NCBI GenBank assembly: GCA_963774935.1 | Contig: CAVZGO010000012.1 | Location: 1-64,000 of the forward strand | DNA length: 64,000 nucleotides | DNA from: CAVZGO01 sp963774935 | GTDB lineage: Bacteria > Chloroflexota > Anaerolineae > Anaerolineales > UBA4823 | Reading direction: 5' to 3' | In this document: one piece after another, positions 1-9,671 of the stretch | How the letters are laid out: every line of letters starts with the position of its first letter | How positions within the stretch are numbered: the first letter of the stretch is position 1 | Position numbers and translations under genes: made by a program | The notes under the pieces: model-generated | Databases searched by the model: none | Told to the model about the DNA's origin: nothing | Seen by the model: only the letters and a program-made list of their open reading frames with translations

Positions 1-1
1 G

Positions 2-36
2 CATGCGGATTTCCTGATTACCAGGAAATCCGCATG
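2..36 (-). terminator. hairpin after dnaK
   Basis: A perfect 15-bp inverted repeat (2-16 with 22-36) with a 5-base loop lies 34 bases beyond the dnaK stop codon. The position suits a transcription terminator for dnaK. The U-tract that would complete an intrinsic terminator falls outside the window, so the call rests on the stem and its position. Confidence 0.65.
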
Positions 37-70
37 GATCTAAATCCTCATCACTTCATTGAGAAATTGT

Positions 71-1960
71 CTATCGAAAGTGACCCTCAATGACGTCGCC
101 TTCTGTTTGTTCATCGCCATTTTGTTGGTATCCGCTTTCAGTCGTTGGGCCAGTACTCGGTTGTGCATATGCCTGCTGGCTCAACGCATGGACCGCGTTT
201 TTGAGTTCTTCGGTCAGCCTCTCAATAGCACGCAAGTCATCCTGCTTGCAGACCTGTCGAAGCGTCTCTATCTTCTCCGAGATGTTTTGTCGTTCGAGTT
301 GTGGCAGGCGCTCACCCAGCTCTTGAATACCTTTTTCAGCCTGGTAGATCAGGTTGTCGGCATTGTTGCGTACCTCCACCAGCTCCTTATAATGCCGGTC
401 CTCTGCCTGGTTGTCACGTGCCTCACGAACCATTTGCTCGACATCATTCTTGGATAAATTCGTCGAGGCAGTGATTGTCACCTTTTGTTCCTTGTTGCTG
501 GCTTTGTCCCGCGCCGTCACATTGAGAATGCCGTTGGCGTCAATATCAAATATCACTTCGACCTGCGGGACACCGCGTGGTGCCAGGGGCAGTCCTTCCA
601 GTCGGAAGCGACCTAGACTCATATTCTGACTGACCATCGGGCGCTCGCCTTGCAGGATGTGGATATCGACGGCTGATTGATTATCCTCTGCAGTAGAAAA
701 CACCTCCGATTTACGTACCGGGATGGTTGTATTACGCTCAATCAACGGGGTCATCACGCCGCCGAGCGTTTCAACTCCCAGAGAGAGGGGGGTCACATCC
801 AGCAGCAACACATCTCGCACTTCGCCACTCAAAACACCTGCCTGGATCGCTGCTCCGATTGCGACAACTTCATCGGGATTGACGCTCTTGTTTGGCTCTT
901 TCCCAGTCAGTGAACGGACCAAATCCTGTACCATTGGCATCCGTGTTGCGCCGCCAACTAAAACCACCTCGTCAATTTGGTTGGGGTTAAGGCCTGCATC
1001 GCGTAGCGCTGCCTGGAACGGTCCTTTCAACCTGTTAACCAAACTGTCACTTAGCTGCTCGAAACGAGCACGCGTGATCTGCATTTGAAGGTGCTTGGGG
1101 CCATTCGCATCCGCTGTGATGTACGGTAAGCTGATCTCAGTAGTTAATACATTTGAGAGCTCTATTTTTGCCTTTTCTGATGCTTCACGCAGGCGTTGCA
1201 AAGCCTGGCGATCCTTGCGTAGATCGATCCCGTGTTCCTTTTGAAATTCTTCTGCAGCCCAAAGTACCAGCACCTGGTCCCAGTCGTCACCGCCCAGATG
1301 GGTGTCGCCATTGGTTGATTTGACTTCGATGACACCGTCACCGACTTCCAACAGGCTCACATCGAATGTTCCACCACCCAGGTCGAATACCAGGATGGTT
1401 TCATTATTCTTTTTATCAAGACCATAAGCCAGGGCTGCCGCAGTGGGTTCATTGATGATGCGCAGAACTTCCAATCCCGCGATGCGCCCGGCATCTTTTG
1501 TCGCCTGGCGCTGGCTATCGTTGAAGTAAGCAGGAACTGTGATCACCGCCTGGTTAACTGGCTCGCCAAGGTAAGCTTCGGAGTCCGTTTTGAGCTTGCT
1601 CAATATCATTGCCGAAATTTCTTGTGGGCTATATTCGCGTCCGGTGACCGGAATTTTTACGCGTGCATCTCCTGCACTGCCCCTGGTTATCGTAAAGGGG
1701 ACCATGCTTCGTTCGCTGTCGACCTCATCGAAGTGCCGCCCCATGAAGCGTTTAATCGAATAGATTGTATTGTCAGGGTTCACCACAGCCTGGCGTTTTG
1801 CGACCTGACCTACCATGCGCTCGTTATTCTTGTTGAATCCAACGACTGAAGGCAGCAGGCGAGAGCCTTCTGCGGTCGGAATAACAACCGCATCAGCACT
1901 TTCCATGACCGCTGCCACACTGTTGGTGGTTCCAAGATCAATACCAATAATTTTAGCCAT
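71..1960 (-). CDS. dnaK: Chaperone protein DnaK (Hsp70)
   Basis: ATP-dependent cytoplasmic chaperone that binds unfolded polypeptides, working with DnaJ and GrpE. The 629-residue product is of normal length. It opens with the phosphate-1 loop GIDLGTTNS, has the second phosphate motif VFDLGGGTFDVS near residue 195, and carries the substrate domain and a helical lid with a Gln-rich tail. It ends GDVIEGHFR, a variant of the usual C-terminal acidic motif. The ATG start has a good AAGGAG ribosome site. No dnaJ, grpE or hrcA lies beside it, and I see no CIRCE element (TTAGCACTC-N9-GAGTGCTAA) upstream, so the heat-shock control is not evident from sequence. It is transcribed divergently from dnaA. 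Confidence 0.98.
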   Translation of the reverse strand: MAKIIGIDLGTTNSVAAVMESADAVVIPTAEGSRLLPSVVGFNKNNERMVGQVAKRQAVVNPDNTIYSIKRFMGRHFDEVDSERSMVPFTITRGSAGDARVKIPVTGREYSPQEISAMILSKLKTDSEAYLGEPVNQAVITVPAYFNDSQRQATKDAGRIAGLEVLRIINEPTAAALAYGLDKKNNETILVFDLGGGTFDVSLLEVGDGVIEVKSTNGDTHLGGDDWDQVLVLWAAEEFQKEHGIDLRKDRQALQRLREASEKAKIELSNVLTTEISLPYITADANGPKHLQMQITRARFEQLSDSLVNRLKGPFQAALRDAGLNPNQIDEVVLVGGATRMPMVQDLVRSLTGKEPNKSVNPDEVVAIGAAIQAGVLSGEVRDVLLLDVTPLSLGVETLGGVMTPLIERNTTIPVRKSEVFSTAEDNQSAVDIHILQGERPMVSQNMSLGRFRLEGLPLAPRGVPQVEVIFDIDANGILNVTARDKASNKEQKVTITASTNLSKNDVEQMVREARDNQAEDRHYKELVEVRNNADNLIYQAEKGIQELGERLPQLERQNISEKIETLRQVCKQDDLRAIERLTEELKNAVHALSQQAYAQPSTGPTTESGYQQNGDEQTEGDVIEGHFR

Positions 1961-2121
1961 TTCATTTTCTCCTTGCCGGATTATTCCCGGTCGTATATTA
2001 CAAGATGAATTCTATGTGGGTAACGCAAGAAGGACGTTAACAATGCATATGAGGAATATATTAATCACGCTTGCTTATCTGGCTGGTCAGAAATTAAGTT
2101 TTGATCTGCGACGCTCAGCGG

Positions 2122-2184
2122 CTCATTTAGGCTTGATACTTTCTCAAAGTTCATCTGATCTGGCTGGACGAAAGCCTAAATGAG
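2122..2184. repeat. 12-bp inverted repeat, 39-base spacer
   Basis: CTCATTTAGGCT at 2122-2133 is the perfect reverse complement of AGCCTAAATGAG at 2173-2184. It sits about 160 bases upstream of dnaK, in its probable leader or promoter area. It could form a long-loop hairpin in either transcript or bind a dimeric regulator. Its function is unknown. Confidence 0.6.
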
Positions 2185-2224
2185 AAATCATGAGAGGTGT
2201 GTTTTTTGATTTGGTCCGACCAGT

Positions 2225-2387
2225 ATTCTTTAACATTTGTCCTGACGCGCTTCCAATATGATCATTCATCCTCAGCTTATTGGCGCATATGTGGTGTTGC
2301 TGCGATCGCTACCCCTATCCATAGTCGGTCTAATGTTCTATAAAAAACGCTTATATGTCTTATGGAAAATGGCAATTCTTTAACATT
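2225..2387. repeat. Direct repeat of a 13-mer
   Basis: ATTCTTTAACATT occurs at 2225-2237 and again at 2375-2387, exactly 150 bases apart and on the same strand, within the dnaK-dnaA gap. It could be a protein-binding site used twice or a chance AT-rich match. Confidence 0.45.
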
Positions 2388-2437
2388 CATCCAGCTTAAA
2401 GATTCGGTTATTTTTAACCTAGCGTAGGTTAATCGCC

Positions 2438-2467
2438 TTGCATGTTCAGGGGTGAATCTGCTAGAAT
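2438..2467 (+). promoter_or_regulatory. Probable dnaA promoter
   Basis: TTGCAT (2438-2443) and TAGAAT (2462-2467) are separated by 18 bases, with TGC just before the -10, giving an extended -10 box. Transcription would begin near 2474 and leave a leader of about 208 bases before dnaA. Confidence 0.5.
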
Positions 2468-2560
2468 CCGTTCACATCGTGATTCATCGTCAATAGCAGG
2501 GTTTTCCCCACTATCCTTTACCCGGATAGGTAATTATCGAAATAGTATTTCTGCTCGGGT

Positions 2561-2582
2561 CCCTACTGTAGAGACAGTAGGG
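2561..2582 (+). promoter_or_regulatory. Hairpin in the dnaA leader
   Basis: CCCTACTGT (2561-2569) and ACAGTAGGG (2574-2582) form a perfect 9-bp stem with a 4-base AGAG loop in the untranslated leader of dnaA. There is no strong U-run after it, so a transcript-stability or protein-binding role is as likely as termination. Confidence 0.5.
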
Positions 2583-2681
2583 CTTCTGGTTGAGTTATTC
2601 TTAATTCACGAATGCTGGAAAGAGAGTGATTTTCACATACGTGTTTTACCCCCGAGCTATTACTGGAGGAGGTAAGCGGTC

Positions 2682-4014
2682 ATGAAACCTGATCAGGCCT
2701 GGCAAGCTGCCGTTGGTCAGCTACAAATGGAGATGCCAAAGGCAGCCTTCGACACCTGGGTGCGCGGTTCAGAATTGCTCACTTATGAGGATGGGTCTTT
2801 TGTGATTGGTGTGCCGAATGCATTTGCCCGCGATTGGCTGCACAACCGCTTATCCAGCACGATTACACGCCGTTTATCCGGGGTAATGAATCGGACTGTG
2901 GAGGTTCGCTTTGTTGTATGGCAGGATCAACAGGCTCCAGTACTCCAATCTGAAATTGACGAGATCGAACAGGATGATGAAGATTATCTCGGTACGAATG
3001 GCTCGCTGAATGCTCGCTACCAATTCGAGAATTTCGTGGTTGGCACCAGCAACAGGCTGGCTCATGCGGCTTCTCTTGCCGTCGCGGAAAAACCTGCTCA
3101 AGCGTATAACCCACTATTTTTGTATGGTGGCGTAGGTTTAGGGAAAACACATTTGCTACATGCCATTGGCAATTTCTGCTTCCAACGTGGTCAGGAAGTT
3201 TTATATGTGTCTTCGGAAGAATTCACCAATGATTTGATCAACGCCATTCGCAGCCACACCACCCAGGCATTTCGTGAGAAATACCGTCACATTGATGTTC
3301 TACTAATCGATGATATCCAATTCATCGCCGGGAAAGAGTTCTACTCAGGAAGAGTTTTTCCACACCTTTAATACATTACATGGCCAGGATAAGCAAATCG
3401 TGATTTCTTCCGATCGTCCACCCAAGGCGCTCATCACCTTGGAAGATCGTTTGCGAAGCAGGTTCGAGTGGGGCTTAACCGCTGATATCCAACCGCCAGA
3501 TTTTGAAACCCGCCAGGCGATATTGCGCTCGAAAGCCGAACGTTCTGGTATGCGCATCCCGAATGAAATTATCGAATTGATCGCGAGACGGGTTCAATCA
3601 AATATCCGTGAGTTAGAAGGAGCACTGACTCGCGTGGCTGCCTTCGCTGATTTAAGTGGATTACCACTGACACCTCAACTGGTTGAAACTGCCTTGGTGG
3701 ATTTACTCCCCCGCCGCACGAAAGTTGGTGCAGATGAGATTGTGGACAGGGTGGCGAGAACCTTTGGCGTTACCGTTGATCGCATCCTGGGGCGCGATCG
3801 TTCAAAGCAGGTTGCGCTGCCACGCCAGATTGCCATGTATTTATTACGTGAGGAAGCGGACTTTTCCTTACCCCAGATTGGGGAAACTCTGGGAGGCCGA
3901 GATCACACTACCGTGATGTATGGTTGTGGGAAAATCTCCGAGTTGCTCGAGACGGACGATCGACTGCGCCGCCAGGTAATCGAGATCAAGGAGCAGCTAT
4001 ACGACCGTCGTTAA
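2682..4014 (+). CDS. dnaA: Replication initiator DnaA (single-base frameshift at about 3339)
   Basis: Initiates chromosome replication by binding DnaA boxes and opening the origin. Domain I (about residues 1-80) and an acidic linker lead to the AAA+ domain. Walker A GGVGLGKTH is at about 149-157, Walker B LLIDD at about 207-211, and the domain IV signature GRDHTTVMYGCGKI is near the end. The frame breaks directly after IDDIQFIAGKE: one surplus T at about 3339-3340 shifts to the frame that continues STQEEFFHTFN, exactly what the family has there. Removing that base gives a normal 443-residue protein. The start follows a strong GGAGGAGG site. An essential gene cannot plausibly be broken, so an error in the sequence is the likeliest cause. 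dnaN does not follow. Confidence 0.95.
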
Positions 4015-4021
4015 TTCTGAA

Positions 4022-5254
4022 TTAGTGTTTTCGTTTAACCCAGCGATACCAGGCACGAACTCTGTGGTAGGCACGTTCATGAGGGACTTGTAAGGCGGTA
4101 TCGCGTTCATGGGCTGGCCAGGGATTCATATCCAGCATTTTTCGAATGACATATCGTACAACCAAAGTAACAGTTGCCAGTACAGGCGCAGCCAGTACTA
4201 ATCCGATTATTCCTAATAATTGCAATGCAATTAAGGCCGCAATCAGGATCGCTGCTGGGTGAAGACCCAGAGCGCGCCCCATTAAACGCGGCTGGATGTA
4301 TTGATCAAACACCTGATCTAACAGAACTGCCAGTATGACAACGATGAGTGTGTATACCCATGGCTCTAATCCATAAGGAGCCGGCTGGTTGAAATAAGCA
4401 ACGAGAGCTGTGGTGATCCATACCACCGCGGGGCCAATGTAGGGAATAAATCGCGCCAAGCCAGCCATCAATGCGATGCCAAAAGTAAAGCGCATCCCCA
4501 GAATGGTCATGAGTAGATAATAAAGGATAATGACCAGTATGAAGATTACCAGTTGGCTGCGCAGGTAAATGTTCCAGACATTGGTTAACTCGTTGCCCAA
4601 CCTTCGAAAATCTGCATCAAATCCTGGGATATCAAACTTGAGGATGTTTTCTCGCACCTGACCGCTCTCAGCAAGCAGAAAATAAGCAATAATGATAATA
4701 AAGAATATCCATCCAAAGACTGATATTGCTTGTGTAGCTACCGTGCTTAAGATACTACCCAATTGACCTAAAAATGATTGCACGTAGGAAAGCAGTTGGT
4801 TGGTGATTGACGTAAAATCAAATTGGCTGAGGTCGATTTGAAATGGTCCAAGCACGTAGGACTGCTTGGAAAGCTCATTGATAAGCGTGGGTAAATCAGT
4901 GAAGAATTGTTGAAATACCCCAATCAAGCTTTGAAATTGTTGGACAATAGCAAAACCTGCCAGGGTGAATATGCCTAGCAACAAAACAATAATGATCAAG
5001 AATATGACCGCGACCGCTGTACGCCAGGGAAAATGAGCTTTGTTGGTTAGAAAAGACGCAATTGGCTGTAACAGATACGCCAGGATAATTGCCAGGATGA
5101 GTGGAGCGATTATCTGGCGGAATTGAACTACCAGGACAGCAATTATCGCCACACCCGTCAAGCCGATGATCAACTTCGTATTTGATCCCCAGCGCGGAGA
5201 TGGCCCGCTGGTTTGTTCTTTCAGGTTCTGAACAGAAGAATCTTCCTCAGTCAT
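4022..5254 (-). CDS. AI-2E family (PerM/YhhT type) transporter
   Basis: Integral membrane protein of about 410 residues with eight or so hydrophobic segments, typical of the AI-2E/PerM exporter family. Members export quorum-sensing autoinducer-2 or act as Na+/H+ antiporters; the substrate cannot be told here. Family features include the early LAIILAYLLQPIASFL stretch, the GLARFIPYIGPAVVW segment and the later QYIQPRLMGRALGLHP segment. The tail is short and basic. I take ATG at 5254 (MTEEDSS); a TTG 12 codons upstream is open but lacks a ribosome site. The gene converges on dnaA with only 7 bases between the stops. Confidence 0.85.
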   Translation of the reverse strand: MTEEDSSVQNLKEQTSGPSPRWGSNTKLIIGLTGVAIIAVLVVQFRQIIAPLILAIILAYLLQPIASFLTNKAHFPWRTAVAVIFLIIIVLLLGIFTLAGFAIVQQFQSLIGVFQQFFTDLPTLINELSKQSYVLGPFQIDLSQFDFTSITNQLLSYVQSFLGQLGSILSTVATQAISVFGWIFFIIIIAYFLLAESGQVRENILKFDIPGFDADFRRLGNELTNVWNIYLRSQLVIFILVIILYYLLMTILGMRFTFGIALMAGLARFIPYIGPAVVWITTALVAYFNQPAPYGLEPWVYTLIVVILAVLLDQVFDQYIQPRLMGRALGLHPAAILIAALIALQLLGIIGLVLAAPVLATVTLVVRYVIRKMLDMNPWPAHERDTALQVPHERAYHRVRAWYRWVKRKH

Positions 5255-5477
5255 CTCTATTTTTATATCAGTTTTCACAGGAAAGTGCAACTAACTGGTG
5301 GTAAGGAGTCCAAATTGGTGGGCGACATTAGAACCTTGAAAAACGGGTCGATTCACCGCCATATATGGATATGACCTAAAAACCAACCAAAAATGAAACA
5401 ATCACGTGGTAAATAATAAGCCAACCATTTCAAATGGTCGGAGTTTATTTAACAATAACACGAGTATTTGTTGCTGC

Positions 5478-5720
5478 TCAGGCGTATATGGGGAATATAT
5501 AGGGCAGCACAAAGTATAAAATAATCAAGGCTGCGAAGATCACGCCCACTAAAATACCGATACGTCGTAAGTCTTGCTTAATATACGAATAATCTGGCTC
5601 AAACGCAGTTTCCACAACTCGGCTGGTAGATAATCGGGAAGTGGCTGGGCTACTGCGCCCAGCAGTGCTTTGATCCACCACATTGCTTGCTGGTGTCTTA
5701 CGAGATGATTTTTTTGCCAT
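5478..5720 (-). CDS. Small single-span membrane protein, function unknown
   Basis: An 80-residue protein with a basic, Ser/Thr-rich cytoplasmic N-terminal half and one hydrophobic segment near the C-terminus (about residues 52-76). A GGAG site lies 7 bases before ATG, and a TATAAT box lies about 45 bases upstream. I do not recognise a family. Small proteins of this build are common in Chloroflexota genomes, but no role can be inferred. It stands alone, with 187 to 223 bases to the permease downstream and 95 to the ATPase upstream. The gap 5291-5477 shows nothing further. Confidence 0.7.
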   Translation of the reverse strand: MAKKSSRKTPASNVVDQSTAGRSSPATSRLSTSRVVETAFEPDYSYIKQDLRRIGILVGVIFAALIILYFVLPYIFPIYA

Positions 5721-5765
5721 GATTTACTCCAATAAACACAATAATTTTTCTGCACGCAGCGAGAT

Positions 5766-5771
5766 ATTATA
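5766..5771 (-). promoter_or_regulatory. -10 box for the small membrane protein
   Basis: ATTATA on the plus strand reads TATAAT on the minus strand, 45 bases before the start at 5720. No good -35 box is seen. Confidence 0.4.
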
Positions 5772-5815
5772 CCGTAGTGTTAAGCCACTTGTAATCTGTG
5801 GATTGTCCGAATTCC

Positions 5816-8332
5816 CTAATCAATCACAAATCCCGGCAATTCAATTACCTCACTGCCAATTTGCACGACATAATATGGTAGCCAGATTACGCCAAACAAT
5901 TCCACCATCACATCTTTCTTAAGTGGTGTCACAGGAATTTTTGTTACCTGGTTCGCGGTTTCTGTCCAGCGCTGCGTTGCTTCTTCTGCAAGCTGATTTC
6001 TCTCTGTCTCAAGTTCTGTAATTTGTTTTTGGTATTCTGCAATTGCCTTGACCGACTCGTCGATGTCCGCTTTCGCTTCGCTTGTCATCCGTCGTTTTGT
6101 CAGATTTTTCGAAACGCTGCGGCGCCGTCCACCAAACAACCCTATGACAGTATTGAAACCGGTTCCAACCTCGTCCATTTTTCGCTGGTTGTATTCAGCC
6201 TTGTCCTGGTCAAGTTCGCGCTGCTCTCGGTTGATTTTTTCTTGAACGGCATCTATTTTCTTATCGTAAGTTGCTGATAATTTTTGCAGCTCTTCGTCAC
6301 GAGCTTTTCGCGCTAATGCCACGCATTGTTTGACAAATTCCGGCTGCGAGACTTCAGGTCCGGCATATTGTTTTAAGGTTTCATTTGCCCAAACGCTCAC
6401 TTCACTATTCCGGTACGCCCAATCTAGATAATCTCGTTCCATGACGGTCATGGCTTTGAGATCCGTAAGTGGCGCTCCGACTTCCGCGAATTTCGCTTCT
6501 GGAATCGGTTTTGTTTCAATCATGTTATCAGGAATAACAGGGTAAGGATAATCATCCCAGCGGACCATACCGCGGCGGTCTGGATCAGCTACAAGTGCTG
6601 TGCGTTTTAGTTCATAATCCAGGTTATATTTTCGATTGATAAACCGGGTGCTGGCTTGTGCTAACAGCACTGCCCGGTAAGTTGTTTTATATTCTAATGT
6701 ACCTTGTGGCAGACTACGGCCAGAGGCTTTAAAAGATTCTGGGAATGATAAGTTGTTTATCGCAAAATATTCAGCGATCCCACTCGGAAATACCGGATGT
6801 GAGGCTGTAGCACTGCTGGGTTTCGTCTTAATTGGGCTCGCAGTTGAAGTACTGGTGCTGCTTCCGCCCAGGCTTGCCGTTGATGGCGCTGCGATTCCGC
6901 CACCTGCCTGTGGTACGGTTGAATCTCCTTCTGCACCAACTAACTTATTTAAATCAGGAAGCTGAGTCCGTGTTAATGGGCCTGCCAGATAGTTCATCGC
7001 CCAGCGCGTTCCAAACAACACCGGACCTTTCGAGTGCACATTGTGGAGCAAGAACACTCGTTTGCCTAATCCAGCAATAATCTTGTCATATTCATCACGG
7101 TCCAGACCTCCAGCCATAGCGCCTTGCAATCCGTCTAGCAGTCTTTGCTTATCCTGATCGGTTTGTAGCTTGCCGATGAACCAGGAACCGGCGTTTGAAA
7201 GTGCCTTATAATCCAGATCTACCGGGTTTTGTGTTACCAGGACCTGAGCGACGCCAAAAGCACGCGCTTGTTTTAGCATTCGCAATAACAACTGTTTCGA
7301 TGGTGGATTCTTAATCGGAGGCAAATAACCGAAAATTTCATCGAAGTAAACAATCGCCCTCAGAGAAGACGTGCCAGGCTGTGACCGCATCCAGGATTCC
7401 ACGGCGGAATAGAGCAGGGTAATGAAGAACATCCGCTCCTGCTCAGTCAGGTGAGCGATGTAAAACACACTGTGCTTCGGTTTTCCATCTGGGGCATAAA
7501 GCAAACTCGGAATATCCAGAGGTTGACCTTCGATCCATGTCTGAAAAGAAGGCGATGCCAGTATATTGTTGAGCAGCATTGCCAGCTCGAAGCGATCCTT
7601 CTCCGGGAAAAAGCGGTTGATGTCGAAAACGCCCAGCTTTTCAAATGGAGGCTCCTGGGTTTGAAGGATGAGCTCGCCCAGGTCCAAATCCTTGCCTTGG
7701 CTCCAGGAATTTTCCAGAATATTGGATAACAAGATATGCTCCCTTGAGCGTACCGGGTCAATATCTGTCATTCCCACGAGCGTCAGCAGAGCGATGATTG
7801 TGCCAGAAATTTTCTCGCGCAGCATCTCTTTATTTTCATCCCAGCCGATTTCCGGTGCCTTAAAGGATGCCAGAATGCTGATGGGTATTCCAGCGTCGGA
7901 GCCTGGCGTATAGATGGCGAATTTTGCTGAATCTTGTAAAGCCTGTATCCGAGCTGGCTCTATCCCCCAGTCTGCCAACCCTTTGGACCATTGTGCGGCT
8001 GTATCGGAGGCAGCCTGCTCAACAGTCTTTCCCGAGCGACGAGCTTCATCCGGATTAATCCAGGGACGAAAATCCTCCGGGGCGAGTTTAGGGAAGTGCA
8101 GCAGCAAGTTAGTAATATCCCCTTTAGGATCAATCAACAGGGCAGGAATATTGTTCAGCGCTGCTTCTTCTAACAGGCCGATGCAAAGTCCAGTCTTGCC
8201 TGATCCTGTCATCCCTACCACCACTGCATGAGTGGTCAAATCGGCCGGGTTGTATAGGGTCGGATCAACTCCAAGCTGTTTCTTTGCGCTATCGTAAATT
8301 CGCCCCAGGTAGAAATTCCCGTTTGTGTCCAT
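5816..8332 (-). CDS. DUF853/HerA-type ATP-binding protein
   Basis: A cytoplasmic P-loop ATPase of about 838 residues, related to the HerA/FtsK superfamily and the DUF853 helicase-like family. Walker A GMTGSGKTG lies at about residues 40-48, and a Walker B-like AIVYFDEIFGYLP follows at about 335-350. The next part has the family motif ARAFGVAQVLVTQNPVDLDYKAL-like segment. A Ser/Ala-rich linker and a long charged coiled coil (about 660-780) precede a short beta C-terminus. I take ATG at 8332 because GAGGG sits 8 bases before it; GTG at 8347 is also open. The true biochemical role of the family is poorly known. It stands alone as a gene. Confidence 0.85.
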   Translation of the reverse strand: MDTNGNFYLGRIYDSAKKQLGVDPTLYNPADLTTHAVVVGMTGSGKTGLCIGLLEEAALNNIPALLIDPKGDITNLLLHFPKLAPEDFRPWINPDEARRSGKTVEQAASDTAAQWSKGLADWGIEPARIQALQDSAKFAIYTPGSDAGIPISILASFKAPEIGWDENKEMLREKISGTIIALLTLVGMTDIDPVRSREHILLSNILENSWSQGKDLDLGELILQTQEPPFEKLGVFDINRFFPEKDRFELAMLLNNILASPSFQTWIEGQPLDIPSLLYAPDGKPKHSVFYIAHLTEQERMFFITLLYSAVESWMRSQPGTSSLRAIVYFDEIFGYLPPIKNPPSKQLLLRMLKQARAFGVAQVLVTQNPVDLDYKALSNAGSWFIGKLQTDQDKQRLLDGLQGAMAGGLDRDEYDKIIAGLGKRVFLLHNVHSKGPVLFGTRWAMNYLAGPLTRTQLPDLNKLVGAEGDSTVPQAGGGIAAPSTASLGGSSTSTSTASPIKTKPSSATASHPVFPSGIAEYFAINNLSFPESFKASGRSLPQGTLEYKTTYRAVLLAQASTRFINRKYNLDYELKRTALVADPDRRGMVRWDDYPYPVIPDNMIETKPIPEAKFAEVGAPLTDLKAMTVMERDYLDWAYRNSEVSVWANETLKQYAGPEVSQPEFVKQCVALARKARDEELQKLSATYDKKIDAVQEKINREQRELDQDKAEYNQRKMDEVGTGFNTVIGLFGGRRRSVSKNLTKRRMTSEAKADIDESVKAIAEYQKQITELETERNQLAEEATQRWTETANQVTKIPVTPLKKDVMVELFGVIWLPYYVVQIGSEVIELPGFVID

Positions 8333-8367
8333 ATTTGATTCCCTCACCTTTTGATCGATTGTTGCTT

Positions 8368-8373
8368 ATTATA
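8368..8373 (-). promoter_or_regulatory. -10 box for the DUF853 ATPase
   Basis: TATAAT on the minus strand, about 36 bases upstream of the ATG at 8332. No clear -35 box is visible. Confidence 0.4.
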
Positions 8374-8405
8374 CCGCCGGTAGCTGCCGCGCCTCCTACA
8401 GTGCT

Positions 8406-9509
8406 TTAGCGGTAGGTGTCTGAGTAAACACGATCGAACTCCTCCATATATAAACCCGCGATGATTGGATCGTAAATTACTAACACATTCTCGTCGTTTC
8501 TTTCTTCCGCATTATAAGAAAAGTTATATGATCCGGTTATCACAATTTTTCCATCAATCACAATTACTTTATGATGCATGTTTGCCGGATTGCTATCCAG
8601 GCGGATATCCAGGCCTTCCTGGATAAATCGCGAGTATTCACCCCCCTGATTTGAGCGAACCTGTTCTTGTTCCATAACTCCGGAAACCTGTATCCCTGCT
8701 TCGGCTTGGTTAATGATCGCATCAGCGATTTCATCGGAGGTAAGAGAATATGCCAAAAAATCAATCCGCTGCTCAGCCGATTCGATTATCCGGATGATTT
8801 CAGCAGATACCTCATCCTCAGGCGCAAAATACACTTCTATCCTGGTCCCGTTGATATCCAGTTCCGGATTAGGGGTGTTTGCAGGAGAGCCAGCTCCGAA
8901 CTGGTCCTGAACGAACATTTCATTAAACTCAATAGCATAGTTGTCCGCCAGTTCAGTAGAACGGAGATGGATCAGGTTGTCATTGTTTTTGTATGCACTG
9001 TTGATTGTCATGTTCATCGAGCCCGTCCAAACATCACGCTGGTCGATAACAAGAAATTTATTATGCATCAGTGACTCACGACGATCCCCTCTGACAGGAA
9101 TTCCTGCATCAATAAGATCCTGGATTTCGGGTTCGTCAAGATTGTCGCTGTCTGTGACCATCCGCACCACTACGCCGCGCCGGTGAGCATTAATTAGCGC
9201 ATCTCGGATGCTCCACAAATCCAGGTCATATACAGCCAGATCAATACTGAGGCGTGCCAGGTCGATTGCTTCAGCCAGGGGTTGGTCAGGCCCGCCTCGT
9301 TTTGATTGTGCCGTGGGGCTACTTGGATCGCTGAAATATACATCGATCCAGTTCCGGCTGGCTTCGGCAGTAGCATCCTCCCTATCAGGCTCGGGCAGAA
9401 GTACACTGTTCCCGTTGCTAATGCAGCCTGTCAGAAGAATTGCTATACCAAGAGTGATTAAAAACGAAGTAGTACGCCGGCTTGGAATTGTGAGTGCATG
9501 ACGCAGCAT
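8406..9509 (-). CDS. Phospholipase D-like lipoprotein
   Basis: Extracytoplasmic lipoprotein of 367 residues with two PLDc repeats. The signal peptide ends in the lipobox LLTGC, so the mature protein should be lipid-anchored through the Cys. HKD motif one is in HNKFLVIDQRDVWTGSMNM and HKD motif two is in HHKVIVIDGKIVITGSYNF; the pair forms one active site. Related proteins hydrolyse phosphodiester bonds in lipids or nucleic acids; Nuc-like nucleases share this build. The substrate cannot be determined here. AGGAAAG precedes the ATG. It is a single gene between the DUF853 ATPase and a divergent phosphoribosyltransferase. Confidence 0.9.
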   Translation of the reverse strand: MLRHALTIPSRRTTSFLITLGIAILLTGCISNGNSVLLPEPDREDATAEASRNWIDVYFSDPSSPTAQSKRGGPDQPLAEAIDLARLSIDLAVYDLDLWSIRDALINAHRRGVVVRMVTDSDNLDEPEIQDLIDAGIPVRGDRRESLMHNKFLVIDQRDVWTGSMNMTINSAYKNNDNLIHLRSTELADNYAIEFNEMFVQDQFGAGSPANTPNPELDINGTRIEVYFAPEDEVSAEIIRIIESAEQRIDFLAYSLTSDEIADAIINQAEAGIQVSGVMEQEQVRSNQGGEYSRFIQEGLDIRLDSNPANMHHKVIVIDGKIVITGSYNFSYNAEERNDENVLVIYDPIIAGLYMEEFDRVYSDTYR

Positions 9510-9671
9510 CTAGGCTTTCCTATAAAAATATGCCATAGGGATCAATCAAAGATTATAGCAGAAAACATAAGCATCAATTTTTACTTGACCAGGGAGGATG
9601 AACTGTTTGGTGCATCCTGCTTGTGATAAACTATCAAAAATAGATACTTATAAAAATGAGGAATTTCTGTT

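Larger units (their letters stand above)
1961..2681. other. dnaK-dnaA intergenic region
   Basis: A 721-base gap between divergent dnaK and dnaA. It holds a 12-bp inverted repeat, a duplicated 13-mer, a promoter for dnaA and a 9-bp leader hairpin, each listed separately. No convincing cluster of TTATCCACA boxes was found; the nearest match is CTATCCATA near 2314, with two mismatches. An origin of replication is therefore not supported here, although the position beside dnaA is where one would look. Confidence 0.6.

Noticed and set aside
1961..2100. CIRCE element before dnaK
   Set aside because: Looked for TTAGCACTC-N9-GAGTGCTAA and found no good match on either strand.
2300..2330. Possible DnaA box CTATCCATA
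   Set aside because: Two mismatches to TTATCCACA and no second copy or AT-rich cluster close by; not enough for an origin call.
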